Position numbers and translations under genes: made by a program. From Metridium senile (taxonomy: Eukaryota > Cnidaria > Anthozoa > Actiniaria > Metridiidae), in assembly GCA_949775045.1 (NCBI GenBank), contig OX459097.1, forward strand, positions 6,527,685-6,591,684: a stretch of 64,000 bases of DNA. The letters run 5' to 3'. Below, piece after piece: positions 41,497 to 54,691 of this stretch. Under the pieces are notes generated by a model that saw only the letters and a list, made by a program, of their open reading frames with translations, had not been told where the DNA came from and ran no database searches. Within the stretch, counting starts at the first letter, position 1. Each line of letters starts with the position of its first letter.

Positions 41497-42659
41497 GTAT
41501 ACCCTTTAAGAGTGACTGTCAGGAAGAACCAGACATATCGTGGCAAAAGTCGATTCATCGATTTTGTTCATATTTTGCAGTTCGATACCCTATCATGTTG
41601 TAAGAACTCCTGTGAACTTAGTTTAAAAAAATTTGTTTTCGTTTGGGAGAAATTTGAATTATTATGCGAGAAGGCAAATATTCTAATTCGACGACTCTGA
41701 AATAGAGACCATTCGGCGATCTCGTGCACAAAATACAAACAATATTTAACCTTAAAAACCTAATAATCTTTAAATATGCTATCTCTATATGCCTCATAGC
41801 GTATTTCAGACTTGTAGCTTTAACGATGAATTTTTGGCAGAATTTTGTTCAGGACACAGTTTTCATGAGCTAAAAAATACCCTCAAAACAGCCGCGAATT
41901 AAACTATGTTCGATATAACGGAATAGTTTGATATTCACTGTGTGTGAAGTTAAGATAATTTCTTAAAACACTGCCGAAAAAAATTGCTAGGTTTTTATGT
42001 TTTGAAGTTGTTACAGTCGATCTAAGTTGCCTAAATTGGCTGTTTTTTACGATCATTTTTGCATAATTAGCAACGATAATGAGCGTCAAAGCAATAATAC
42101 TATTTGCAACGATCTTGTATAAACCGTATTTAACATCAGCAATGAGTCAATTTGTATTCCTTATTGTAGTTAGAGCAATAATTATTCCAACTCGATATAA
42201 ATCATGCATGTATTTTCGGGGTTTTGATCCGGATCGTTTTGTTTATACAAAGCCAATTATATCCTCGTGCGAGTGTTACTAAAAATAGATATGGCAAGAC
42301 TTTTAGATACTGCCCTTTGAAATACTAAAATGAATCTGATAGAAGTCATAAAAAAAAATATTATATAATGCATGAGACTCACAACACAATTCCTTCAATA
42401 TAGCAAATTTATATAATAGTAGAATAGAATAGTAGTAGTGTTTTTGGATAGAAGATAGATATACCGGTAGTTGTTCTTTGAGAGCAGATTGTCTATTATC
42501 CCATCGATCTTTAAAGTCTACAAAATGAAATTTACAAGATAATGACCGATCTTATTTCTGATAAAAACTCCAGTATAAATGTTTTATTTTATATCTTTTG
42601 TAAGAAACGAAACACAGGTTTGAGTAGTACGTTATTTTAGCAATAATGCGATGCTTATA

Positions 42660-42805
42660 TTTAGGTCTTATTAACCGAGCGCGAGGTCTGTACGGGAGAA
42701 TCTTGACTGAGGTCGGAAAGTACAGAACGAGCGCAGCGAGGTCTGTACCCGACCGAAGTCAAGATTCTCCCGTACAGACCGAGCAAGCTCGGTTAATAAG
42801 GGTTT
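42660..42805. repeat. Palindromic MITE, CTTATTAACCGAGC ends
   Basis: CTTATTAACCGAGC and GCTCGGTTAATAAG bound arms with GGTCTGTACGGGAGAATCTTGA and its complement. About 145 bp, in the centre of the 8.4-kb element. Confidence 0.75.
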
Positions 42806-44175
42806 TATTATATGACCACAATTATTTTCGATAAAAAAGTAATAATTTTTTTGATATTTTACGACGCGCGTACGTTGCTTTCAAATGGCTTCCCAGTAGT
42901 TTTACTGAAAAAGAGCGGGTTGTCAGAAACCGGTTTTCATTCAGCATGTGACATCTACTTCAACAAACTTACAGTAGTTTTAAGGCAAAAATATCAAAAT
43001 TACCGCAGCTTTCTTCATCATTCCAAATCAAAGATCGTTTAAAGACAAAGGCTTTTGTTCATATCTCTACATCAAAGAAAGTCAAGAAACAAAAAACAAG
43101 TTTTACGTGAGGATTTTAGCTGATTTTTGCTGACAAGTGAACCACGATGGATGTTGAAACGAGTTGAAATTCGTCGGTCTTGTGGACGTTTGCATCGATA
43201 AATAATAATAAGAACTTTAAGCGAAATCACCGTCAACTGTTGAAAGAATTTTCTGTTTCGTACTTTATGAAGAAGATGAAAGCATGATGATCGCTGAGAG
43301 AACTTTGAATCGAGAAAAACGGCCTTTTTCAAGATTTTTGAACCTTTTTATGCAGAGAAAGAAAGACAAGAACACTTCCTGACTTCGAAAACGTTGTTGA
43401 CTTTGTAGACAAACTTATCGTGCATTTTACAGCTTTTTAAAAGTATGAAATAAAGTACTGAAAAGCAACGATATTTCTCAACAAAAGATAGCTCAACTCA
43501 CCGCCGTGTTGTTTACAAGGAAAGATAAAAACTAAAAGTATGCTTTTCAACTATTATTGAGGTATGTGAACGAGCTTTATATTCTTTAGAGAATTAAAAT
43601 AAAATCCTTTTGTGTATTCTCTCGTGAGTTTTTGCAATTTGATTTGATTTTCTCAACTTTTGCTTGTTAAAATGTATGTATAAAAAACAACCAATGCTCG
43701 CCACCTATAGCCTTTGATTTTCTCTCTCAGTGGGTTTTTGTTTATTTTATTGCATTCTGTCAATGTTTTGGTCAATTCAGGATAGTACAAACGTTTCTCC
43801 TGCTATTTTTGTTTGATAAATTACCGTAATAAACAATTACCTAAGAAGATTTTTCATTTTTTTCAAATATTAATATCACTTTCGGACCGGTCTACCTAGG
43901 AAAATCTAGACCGGAGCGAAATCGAATTCAACCAATCAGATTGCTCAATTTACTAGTGTCCAGACTCCAAGATACACGGTCATGTAATAAAAACAAATAA
44001 TGCAGTTTCTAATTGCAATATTTGGCAGACTAGCTACAAGTCGACTGTACACTCTTTATTTTGAGAAAGTCTACAGAGCAATGCTCAAAATTAATGTATT
44101 TTTTTTTTATTTAGAAGACACAGATTTATTAAAATAACCGATAAGTAACGTACCCTGCCATTTCCACCCTTTATA

Positions 44176-44455
44176 CACCTAATTCAAAAAAGGTTGACGG
44201 GGCGAACGGCGATTGGCGATTGGTGATTGGTGATTGGCGATGGTTAATATGAATTTCTTCTTATTCGTTTCTAAATTACCCAAACAATGCCTCCACCGTT
44301 CAGGGAAACCTTCGAGACATCCATCTAGTAAGGTCATCGCTTAACGATGTTTGGGTAATTTAGAATAGAATAAGAAGGAATTCGTATTATCCACAGTCCC
44401 GCAATCGCCAATCACCAATCGCCGTTCGCCCCGTCAACCTTTTTTGAATTAGGTG
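44176..44455. mobile_element. Tc1/mariner-like MITE
   Basis: Ends CACCTAATTCAAAAAAGG and CCTTTTTTGAATTAGGTG are inverted repeats with TA on both sides (44174-44175 and 44456-44457). The arms also share GACGGGGCGAACGGCGATTGG; the left arm has extra GATTGGTGATTGG copies. No coding. Confidence 0.8.
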
Positions 44456-45976
44456 TAGGTAGATTTATGCCGAACCTTTATTCATCGGCCAACATCTATT
44501 GAGCGTGCACTTTGAAAAGTCCCTAGGGTGACCGTTTATTAGAGATACAACTCAATTTCTTGAATATTGTACAAATTTCAACAAAAATAATATTAAATTG
44601 GACGTCAACGGCGGAAAACACAACACTTAGGGACTTATGTAAGGGTCTTTAGGAGATTTACTGTTCTTTTGATTTATGATCACAAAAATCATTTGTATAA
44701 ATTTGAACAAACATTTTTCTAATTATTAGAGCTGCTTTTATACATACATGAATGCTTTGTAGATGTAAGCACTTTATAATCATGGCAGCTATAGCAAATG
44801 TGTAGAATACGAAATCAAAATATTACATTACCGGTATTAGAATGCTGCCAAGCACCTTGTACACGTGAGAATGATAATTATCTTACCAGTTGTCACGCAA
44901 TGCTCCTTGCTTTTGTATAAACAAAAAGCTACAAAACCATCCAAACCCCGAAAATACATGCATGATTTATATCGAGTTGGAATAAATATTGTTCTAACTA
45001 CAATAAGGAATACAAATTGACTCATTGCTGATGTTAAATACGGTTAATACAAGATTGTTGCAAATAGTATTATTGTTTTGACGCTCATTATCGTTGCTAA
45101 TTATGCAAAAATGATCGTAAAAAACAGCCAATTTAGGCAAATTAGATCGACTGTAACAACTTCAAAACATAAAAACCTAGCAATTTTTTTCGGCAGTGTT
45201 TTAAGAAATTATCTTAACTTCACACACAGTGAATATTAAACTATTCCGTTATATCGAACATAGTTTAATTCGCGGCTGTTTTGAGGGTATTTTTTAGCTC
45301 ATGAAAACTGTGTCCTGAACAAAATTTTGACAAAAATTCATCGTTAAAGCTACAAGTCTGAAATACGCTATGAGGCATATAGAGATAGCATATTTAAAGA
45401 TTATTAGGTTTTTAAGGTTAAATATTGTTTGTATTTTGTGCACGAGATCGCCGAGTGGTCTCTATTTCAGAGTCGTCGAATTAGCATATTTGCCTTCTTG
45501 CATAATAATTCAAATTTCTCCCAAACGAAAACAAATTTTTTAAAACTAAGTTCACATGAGTGCTTATAACATGATAGGGTATCGAACTACAAAATATGAA
45601 CAAAATCGATGAATCGACTTTTGCCACGATATTTCGAATTTGTCTGGTTCTTCCTGACAGTCACTCTTAATCCAAATCAAACAAATTTATTGTCCTATAA
45701 TAGCATTAGGATAGAGGTATCACCCATATAAAATGTTTAGAAAACAAGCTTTTAGATTTTGTTAGAGAAGACTTTGTTTTTGTAGTTTTTGAGCGTTGGT
45801 TGGTCTGAAAAATGCTAATTACTACTTTTGCGTCTAAAAAATCGAAAAATCATTTTTTCTCAAAACCAACTGCACTGATAGATGAGTCAAATGATAGGCT
45901 TTGATCGTACAAATTTTGAGGTGGGTCGATTTTTGGGCCATTTCCAGCTTTGCTCGATCACTACTGAGACGGCCTC

Positions 45977-46404
45977 TTAAATTCTGTAAGTTCATTAATG
46001 ACATCAACTTCATCTTTATCTTCGGTGAGATTGTAATCTGTTGTGTCTTTGTTTGTTAGATCATTTCGTATCGTTTCGATTTTGTTAACAAAGAAACCCG
46101 CGAAGTTGTTTGCTAGTCTCTCTGGAGATGAGGCAGTTGGGTAGCGGTTCTCGCCTTTGCGATGAAGTAGTTTATCTACTGTGTTGAATAATATCCTTTG
46201 ATTTCCTTTGTTTTCATTTATGATGTTTGAGTAATACCTGGACTTTGTGCTTCTTATTAGGGAATTTACTAATTTACATTGGTCTTTGTAAAGTTGTCTG
46301 TCAACTCGGTTGTTTCCACAAAAACATTCGATTTTTTTTGCATTGCTGAACTTTTTTTTTACTAGTGGGAGTTCTTTGATATGTAATAGTATCCAATAGT
46401 TCAC
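45977..46404 (-). pseudogene. LINE, 5' portion of the split reverse transcriptase frame
   Basis: The frame has LINE linker blocks (KSRYYSNIINENKGNQRILF, TVDKLLHRKGENRY, LANNFAGFFVNKIETIRNDL) that precede the RT in CR1/L2 elements. It is cut at TTAA by the 8.4-kb element and continues at 37540. The first endonuclease domain is not visible, so the copy is 5' truncated. Confidence 0.8.
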
Positions 46405-46933
46405 TATAGCCGAATTTGTTGATCAGATTCGACGAAAATACTGCTTTTCTAGCCAATTTCGTGATGAACTGTGATGTCGGTCCAGTGCTGTTGATATGCA
46501 GTTTTTTACAAGTACATGAACGTTAAATCACAATGGATCAGTATTTTTCATCCAGAATAGGAGGTTTATGCAAGTATATGATAATCTTCAGTTCTGCAAA
46601 GTTTCTCTCTGTTTGGCTTTGTGGTTGGTCTCATCAATCGATTTGAAGGCTGATCTCACGAACTACAAGTCGAAATTACGAACTCGAACTGGGAGACCCA
46701 AACAAAACAACTTTGCAGGTTAGTAAATGTATTCCCATTGAAGTTAAGTCCTTAATTATCTTGATTTTGAACCTTGACATGAATGTTTATGCTTATTCAA
46801 TGAGCTAAATGCATGCTTTTGAGATCGTATTTATGTGTATTTTATAATAGCTATCTAAAAATGCTTTGAAACTAGCTACCATAAATACCCAAGCTGTACC
46901 CACTTTCTTAATTATTTGTCTTCAAAATCAATT
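46311..46933 (-). repeat. Inverted partner of 32818-33474
   Basis: On the minus strand it runs from AATTGATTTTGAAGACAA through GGTTGGTCTCATCA-type words to the LINE start. It overlaps the start of the LINE frame. Confidence 0.75.
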
Positions 46934-48845
46934 CGTATATCAGTTGCTTTGTTAGAACAATTTGATACAGTGTAATATAAAGCTTTCTGCTGTCATGTTT
47001 TCACATCAGCTTACGGAATTAAATAAAGATAATATATAACATGAAATTCATTGAATAATATTTCAAATTATGATTGAAAATCAGGATATAAAATCTGAGA
47101 TCTATCAAGCTAAGCTTCCATCAGCTATTGTAACAAACTTGAATTAAATTAAATGATGATTATAAAGTTAAACATTTTGTGTGGTTTTTTTTTTGCAGGT
47201 AAAATGGCTGGAAAAGATAACACACTATTTCAACAATGTGAACAGTGAAATAATAATTACTATTGTTGGTTTACACTGAACTATTCTATGCTTGTCATCT
47301 TGTTTATGCCAACTGATGACTGGATAAACCCCTCTATTAACTCTGTTTGAGTGATACTGAATAAATAGTGACTATTAATACAAACTAAAGTGGTTTTCAT
47401 TAACACTTGAAACCCTCTTTAGTGTATTACTCTTTATACACTCTAATTTCATTGTGTTCTTTTGTTCTTATTTGACTATTACACTTTAATCAATACACTT
47501 TGTTTCATGGGTTACTGAAAACCACTCTTTTGCTTATAGTAACTATGTTGTTTTTGTAGAGCGAAAACGCTAAAACCATGCCATATAAAAAATTGTTACT
47601 ATTAAACTAATAGTTTATATCCAGTGACTATTTAGTAAATACCACTCAACCAGAAACATCAAATACAAAAGAAAACAATACCTCACGGTCACTACGTACA
47701 GAAGAACTATTATACAGTTGCAATTTTATTTTCATGGATATAGTGTTGTTGCTCTATCAAACTTTTGTCCCTGCCCCATAGCTGCTGTTTTGAATGCAAC
47801 AAGATACCCTATAGCAGTTTCCCATTCATTACTAACAAGGTACAATAGATGCTTATTTTAATAAAAACATTGATTTTATTTCTATGTATCATCAAACAAT
47901 GTTTTTTAAACATTAAAATGAAGTAAATTTGAAATTCTCCCTACCCCCCCCCCCCCCCCCCCACACAGCTTTTTCAAACAGCAATACCAGTATTTCTATT
48001 TGACCTTTAATAATACAGTACACAAACATGATATAAGTTAAGCACAATTTCAACATGAAATTTTATACAAATAAATTAGAGCAAAAGCACTGAAACCATG
48101 ATATATAAAAACAAATAAAAAAATACAAATTATGTAGTTAAGTTTACTATAACATACAGTTTCTATTTTAAATGTCATTCAACCAAAAAATCAGATACTA
48201 AGGAAACAATGACTCATTGTGACCAATAGTCAGTAAATAGGAAATATTGCATAGTAAGTAGCAATAATTGCATACATTTTCATGGATAAAGTTATATACT
48301 AATATTAATTTTAAGTGCTCTATTTGTTGAACTTTTAAAAATAAATCAACAACTTCAATTTAACTATAAGCAATAGTACTGCAGATTAATGCAATAACTG
48401 TTAGTTAAGATCGTTGTTTTTACTTGATAAAAATAGTAACAAACAAAACAGTCACATTCCTATCGAAATCGTGTACAGGATAAGTTGTAAAGGCTGAGAA
48501 ACTACACAAAAATCGATTGATGAGAAGAACCACAGCTCCAAATAAAACCAAAATCAAACTGGTTAGAGTTAAACTTATAACCAATATAACCTCCTATTTT
48601 CAAAATGTTCCATAAAGTTTTACCAACGAAATCACGATGTTTTCAAATGATGGTTGGCCATTTTCGATTAGGACCTGCAGCCTTCCCAGGAAGTTTTAAC
48701 GAAAAAATACAGTCAACTATAAACGTTTTTTCGAGATCAGTTGCGCTCAACTAGTAAATCTATAAACAAAGAACACTCACTGTGGGTTAACTACTTTACA
48801 ATGTGCTGTTTTACCTCTCTTTTATCTCGTTTTCTTAGCTTCAAA
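46934..48845. other. Intergenic, no gene recognised
   Basis: AT-rich. It holds a 19-base poly-C run (47944-47962). A short TTTTTTTTTGCAG then AAAATGGCTGG at about 47190-47210 resembles a splice acceptor, but its frame ends after about 16 codons. Confidence 0.5.
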
Positions 48846-51800
48846 ATGGCGCTTTCAAACTAAACTGACAAGAATATCTAGAGTATCCATGTGACGTCAC
48901 ACTAGAGATCGCTGTAGATAGAGAATCTAATTTGCATACAATAGAGTCATCCCCTCCCTCCTGGACGCCGCTCAATTTTGTCACGTGTATAATTACATTA
49001 AGGACGGGGCCTACTATTGCCACTGCGCAGGCTACTGCGCATCTACATAGTTTCCATTTTAACGCGCTATCTTACCTCAAAAGATGACAGAATACAAATA
49101 AAAAACCATCTAACGATGGTAGACGCGACGGTAGCGGTTTTTATAAAAACTGTCCCACAATGCACTTATGATGACGAATTTCTTTACTTAGTAGGGAGGG
49201 GACCGGAAAGAAATTGTCTTATGATGATCTTCGGCGGCAAAGTTTACCACGCGATAACTTTTTAAAACGCCCGGTAACCCCAATTTTTTTATAACTGCAA
49301 TTATTAAGAACATGTTAAACAATGGTTTTGATGTAAAATTTCGAAAAAGCAACTGATTTTTGAATGGAAAATAGACAAAAAATCGAATTTTCTGAACCTC
49401 GTAAAATACAAGTCGCGATGCTAAAAAAATCATATTTCACTACTAACTTTTGAAAATACGTTACAAAATATATATTCCTATTAGAAAATTACTTGTTAAT
49501 TGTTTACCGCTATCAAAGAGATGTTTCAATGAAAATCCTTTGAAAAAAAAAATATTTGTCGATGCCGGTAAAATCGTGACGTCAGCCATATTTAAGACTC
49601 ATTATTTCTCTTAACTGCCCGGTGACCCCACCTTTTTTAGACAGATTTGTAGAACCCTCTGAAGGGTTAAAACAACTCACATAGTAATTTGAAGAATACA
49701 TTACTTTTTAATTAGTAGGCCCCGTCCTTAATTGGTTTATATAGAAAAGCTCTTCTGGTAAAAAGAGTGTCGACAACGAAAACCCGGCTGTAAAAAAGTA
49801 AGTCACCAATAAAAAAGATCCACTTTGTTAAAATAATTTTTAAATTGATTTAAAAGTCTCTACAAATGTTTATTAATTAACAATTATTCGCCGAAGTCGA
49901 GGTGAATATCGACAAATAATAACCGAGACAAAGTCGATATTCATCGAGCCTGAGGAGAATAATTGTTTTAGTATAAATACGTGCGTACAAATTTAAAGGT
50001 GATAATTATTACAAAAAGTAATAAATAAGTAAAAATGAAAAATAATAATATTAATATTTTTAAAAGCGCACCAAACATGGCTGTATAAGCCTCTAAAAAA
50101 TACATAGTCCGAAGTCCTAGAACCAATCAGCGCGCGCGATTTTCTATATAATCACCTGTGCATGTATTTATACTACATTTATTTGGAATCTTTTGAAAAT
50201 GTATTATTTCTTTTTCTGTTTTCAATAACGTCCTCACATGACAAATCTACATTGTTTACCCAAATCCTCTCAAAAAAATAATTAGCTTAAGAATCCGGTT
50301 TAGTTTCATTTGCTTTTTTGGTGGACAATGTAAATAAAGTTGACTGAATATAGCAATCATTCCTAACAACACTATCACCATAGTTATAAGAAGAAGAAAA
50401 ACGAAACTTACAACCTTCATATACCCTTCTTCTTCCGTATTACCCCGTCTCTTTCTATAAGAAAATCCTTACGGGGGGTCTTAAGAAACAAAACAAAACG
50501 TCTAAATAATGAAAAAGACAATAATAATAATAAAATGTCAAAACGCATATACTCCCTTATTAAAAAAACAGCTGGCGTAGGAAGAGATTCAGACAAAGCG
50601 ATCAGAACTGATTACCCAACTTTAAATACAGAGAAATTGGACAACATAAAAGTTATTATATTTTGATGCAAGGATTTTATTTTTAGCAGGGCTTTTGCTT
50701 TCGAGTGGTTAACTTTACAAAATATTTTTCGCGGGTCTAAAAATCGCGAAAATTAAGTCCCGCGAAAATAAGATAGAAGTTCTTTTATAATAAATTATTA
50801 CTCAGAATAAACGTAATCTTCAATTTTTAAGTTATTTATTGTTCGCGATCGCAGTCAAATGTCGCGGTTCGCGCATAAATATGCATAGATTCATGCCTTG
50901 AATACTATTACTGTCTATTGGATATTTGATTAAACAGTACTCAGTTGTTTTGGCAGCGTTTATGTCATTCAATGATTGTCTTTAGTTTTCAAGCTCATAT
51001 AACTTCTTTATTTCTAGCTTGTGTTGCTCCTATTTGGTAGCAGCGTCTACAAAGAGATGGTTTATGCCAAGAACTAGCAAGTCACATGACGAGTAGGGAA
51101 TTCCCCCGAAAAGTTTTAATTTATACAAAATGCCACGTTTGCCTTTTTGTTACGAGTGTATATCTTCAGTCCTTATTTTTAAATTCTGCGTTAAATACGT
51201 TTCTCTTTTTATCACAAAGATCTTTCTATTAGTTGATTTATTATTTCTCAATTACTCTGGGTTTCTTTAAAGACATTTAAAACTGTTATAATACTCAGGT
51301 TGTGCTACTATTAGTGAAAGTGCTTTTGATGATTTCGTCTCGTTTGTCGTAAAAAATTCAAAAACTATATATCTTTACTTACCTTTAATGTCACATTTTG
51401 ACGCAGTCTTAATTGATCATCGGTTTTAGCAGTATTTTGTGGAGTTTTTTCGAGAATAGAACTTGTCCAAAGCAACAGCTTCCGCCTCGAATGAAGCGAA
51501 CGCTTTAAAGTGAAAGTAGTATTGGGCTTCCTTTATAAAAGGCAACCGCGCTTTCCCAGACTTCTAGCAGAGTGGGCGGATGCACCGGGAAAAGTAAGAA
51601 TGCTGTTCAATTTTAATTTGTCACTTTTGAAATTATATTAATTGATGTATATATTTGTATTATAGTAATCAATAAAGTAGATCCCCTTTGTTGTCGGACT
51701 TTTCAAACGCTGCAGAGGTTGTACTTGAAATATCTCGTTTATAACAATTTAAATATCTACAAATGTTTAATTAACAATTATTCGCCGAAGTCGAGGTGAA

Positions 51801-54120
51801 TATCGACAAATAATAACCGAGACAAAGTCGATATTCATCGAGCCTGAGGAGAATAATTGTTTTAGTATAAATACGTGCGTACAAAGGTGATAATTATTTC
51901 AAAAAGTAATAAGTAAAAAAAGAAAAAAAAATGTATATTTATTATTTTTAAAAGCGCACCAAACATGGCTGTATAAGCCTCTAAAAAATACATAGTCCGA
52001 AGTCCTAGAATCAATCAGCGCGCTCGATTTTCTATATAATCACCTGTGCATGTATTTATACTACATTTATTTGGAATCTTTTGAAAATGTATTATTTTTT
52101 CTGTTTTCAATAACGTCCTCACATGACAAATCTACACTGTTTACCCAAATCCTCTCAAAAAAATAATTAGCTTAAGAATCCGGTTTAGTTTCATTTTCTT
52201 TTTTGGTGGACAATGTAAATAAAGTTGACTGAATATAGCAATCATTCCCAACAACAGTATCACCATAGTTATAAGAAGAAGAAAAACGAAACTGACAACC
52301 TTCATATATTACCCTACTTCTTCCGTATTACCCCGTCTCTTTCTATAAGAAAATCCTTAAGGGGGTCTTAAGAAACAAAACAAAACGTCTAAATAATGAA
52401 AAAGACAATAATAATAATAAAATGTCAAAACGCATATACTCCCTTATTAAAAAAAACAGCTGGCGTAGGAAGAGATTCAGACAAAGAGATCAGAGCTGAA
52501 TACCCAACTTTAAATACAGAGAAATTGGACAACATAAAAGTTATTATATTTTGATGCAAGGATTTAAGCAGGGCTTTTGTTTTGGAGTGGTTAACTTTAC
52601 AAAATATTTTTCGCGGGTCTAAAAATCGCGAAAATTAAGTCCCGCGAAAATAAGATAGAAGTTCTTTTATAATAAATTATTACGCAGAAGAAACGTAATT
52701 TTCAATTTTTAAGTTATTTATTGTTCGCGATTGCAGTCAAATGTCGCGGTTCGCGCATAAATATGCATAGATTCATGCCTTGAATACTATTACTGTCTCT
52801 TGGATATTTGATTAAACAGTACTCAGTTGTTTTGGCAGCGTTTGTGTCATTCAATGATTGTCTTTAGTTTTCAAGCTCATATCACTTCTTTATTTCTAGC
52901 TTGTGTTGCTCCTATTTGGTAGCAGCGTCTACAATGCAAAGAGATTGTCTAGGGAATTAGTAGGGAATTCCCCCGAAAAGTTTTAATTTATACAAAATGC
53001 CACGTTTGCCTTTTTGTTACGAGTGTATATCTTCAGTCCTTATTTTTAAATTCTGCGTTAAATACGTTTCTCTTTTTAGTTGATTTATTATTTCTCAATT
53101 ACTCTGGGTTTCTTTAAATACATTTAAAACTGTTATAATACTCAGGTTGTGCTACTATTAGTGAAAGTGCTTTTGATGATTTCGTCTCGTTTGTCGTAAA
53201 AAATTCAAAAACTATATATCTTTACTTACCTTTAATGTCACATTTTCACGCAGTCTAATTGATCATCGGTTTTAGCAGTATTTTGTGGAGTTTTTTCGAG
53301 AATAGAACTTGTCCGAAGCAACAGCTTCCGCCTCGAATGAAGCGAACGCTTTAAAGTGAAAGTAGTATTGGGCTTCCTTTGTAAAAGGCAACCGCGCTTT
53401 CCCAGACTTCTAGCAGAGTGGGCGGATGCACCGGGAAAAGTAAGAATGCTGTTCAATTTTAATTTGTCACTTTTGAAATTATATTAATTGATGTATATAT
53501 TTGTATTATAGTAATCAATAAAGTAGATCCACTTTGTTGTCGGACTTTTCAAACGCTGTAGAGGTTGTACTTGAAATATCTCGTTTATAACAATTTAAAT
53601 CTCTACAAATGTTTAATTAACAATTATTCGCCGAATTCGAGGTGAATATCGACAAATAATAACCGAGCCAAAGTCGATATTCATCGAGCCTGAGGAGAAT
53701 AATTGTTTTAGTATAAATACGTGCGTACAAAGGTGATTATTTCAATAATTAAAAACTGTTTATTTATTATCTTTTAGTATAAATACGCAGGTGATTATAG
53801 AAAATCGCGCGCTCTGATTGGTTTGCTCGAAGACTCACCGCTCGGTAAATATTCACCGATAATCACTTCGCCTTCGGCGAATAATTGTTAAATAAAAGCG
53901 CGCGAAACACCGTATAAGCCACTATCGAATAAATAGTCTAAGTTCTTGAACCAATTAGCGCGCGCGATTTTCTATAATCACCTGTGTATTTATACTACAT
54001 GTATTTGGAATCTTTTGAAAATGTATTATTTTTTCTGTTTTCAAAAAAGTCCTCACATGGCAAATCTACATTGTTTACCCGCATCCTCTCAAAAAATAAT
54101 TAGTTGAGAATCCAGTTTAT
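48846..54120 (+). mobile_element. U-family tandem array, about 2.3 periods of 1.85-1.9 kb
   Basis: The word CAATTATTCGCCGAA recurs at 49881, 51775 and 53621, so periods are 1894 and 1846. The left edge resembles a U terminal repeat (GTGACGTCACACTAGAG). The first period is interrupted by 49002-49727. Each period has an internal foldback (CAATTATTCGCCGAAGTCG mirrored by GAGGAGAATAATTG). The third period ends near 54120 and contains an extra MITE at about 53765-53890. No long frames. Confidence 0.8.
49002..49727. mobile_element. 726-bp TTAA-flanked element
   Basis: Ends GGACGGGGCCTACTA and TAGTAGGCCCCGTCC are inverted; TTAA lies at 48998-49001 and 49728-49731. Other U copies lack this sequence at the same point. 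No transposase is visible. Confidence 0.85.
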
Positions 54121-54217
54121 TAGGATAGATAGACTGGATCCTATACTTTTGTGTCATTATTTCATGATAAGAAAGTCCATAGTTCATACATCCACAAGAC
54201 AATGATGAGTTAGAATT

Positions 54218-54298
54218 ACAGCGGAAATCGTTGCATCGCGACCAGCCATGCAAACTTCGGTTAGGATTTTGGGTTTTTCTGAGCAGCCAATCACATCT
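54218..54298 (+). repeat. 81-bp inverted repeat, left copy
   Basis: Identical over all 81 bases to the reverse complement of 58603-58683. Contains GACCAGCCATGCAAACTTCG. Confidence 0.9.
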
Positions 54299-54691
54299 CG
54301 GGGGCGGTACTGACATTGTCTGCAAAAGTTTTCTGGAACCTACTACTGATGTAAATATCAAAATTTCACAATTAGATGCCTGAGAATCACGAGCGTTTCA
54401 TTTCCCATTAGCCTTATCTTTTTAATGCCTGCGATAGATTTGGCGCGCGGTAGTTCCCTTTGCGAACTTAGTAACCACGCCGGGTCTCTGCAATGCATGT
54501 TGTTGTTTTTGAAAGCGAGTATACAACGGCTGAGACTGACAAGTTTACAGGGCAATTATTATGACAAGGAAGGCAAGGATTTACACTAAAATAATACATA
54601 CGTTTTCTAAGGACTATTATCAAATAGTTAGGCTGAAATTTGTGTCATTTTAAAGCTCTTAAGTCGGATGTTTCATCGACTCTCTGCAGAG

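Larger units (their letters stand above)
37855..41505. mobile_element. 3.65-kb TTAA-flanked element nested in the left arm
   Basis: The surrounding arm is continuous in the mirror copy near 45668, which has no insertion. TTAA lies at 37851-37854 and 41506-41509; ends are AGGGTAT / ATACCCT. Subterminal inverted arms are about 37860-38430 and 40775-41345. It carries two smaller insertions. Confidence 0.85.
37545..45976. mobile_element. 8.4-kb TTAA-flanked foldback transposon inserted in the LINE
   Basis: TTAA at 37541-37544 and 45977-45980 flanks inverted ends GAGGCCGTCTCAGTAGTGAT. The left arm is 37545-37850 continuing at 41510-42290; the right arm is 44830-45976. The left arm is interrupted by the 3.65-kb element 37855-41505. 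The centre (42290-44830) has no recognisable transposase. Confidence 0.85.

Noticed and set aside
47190..47250. An acceptor-like site followed by AAAATGGCTGG
   Set aside because: The frame ends after about 16 codons and no partner exon was found.
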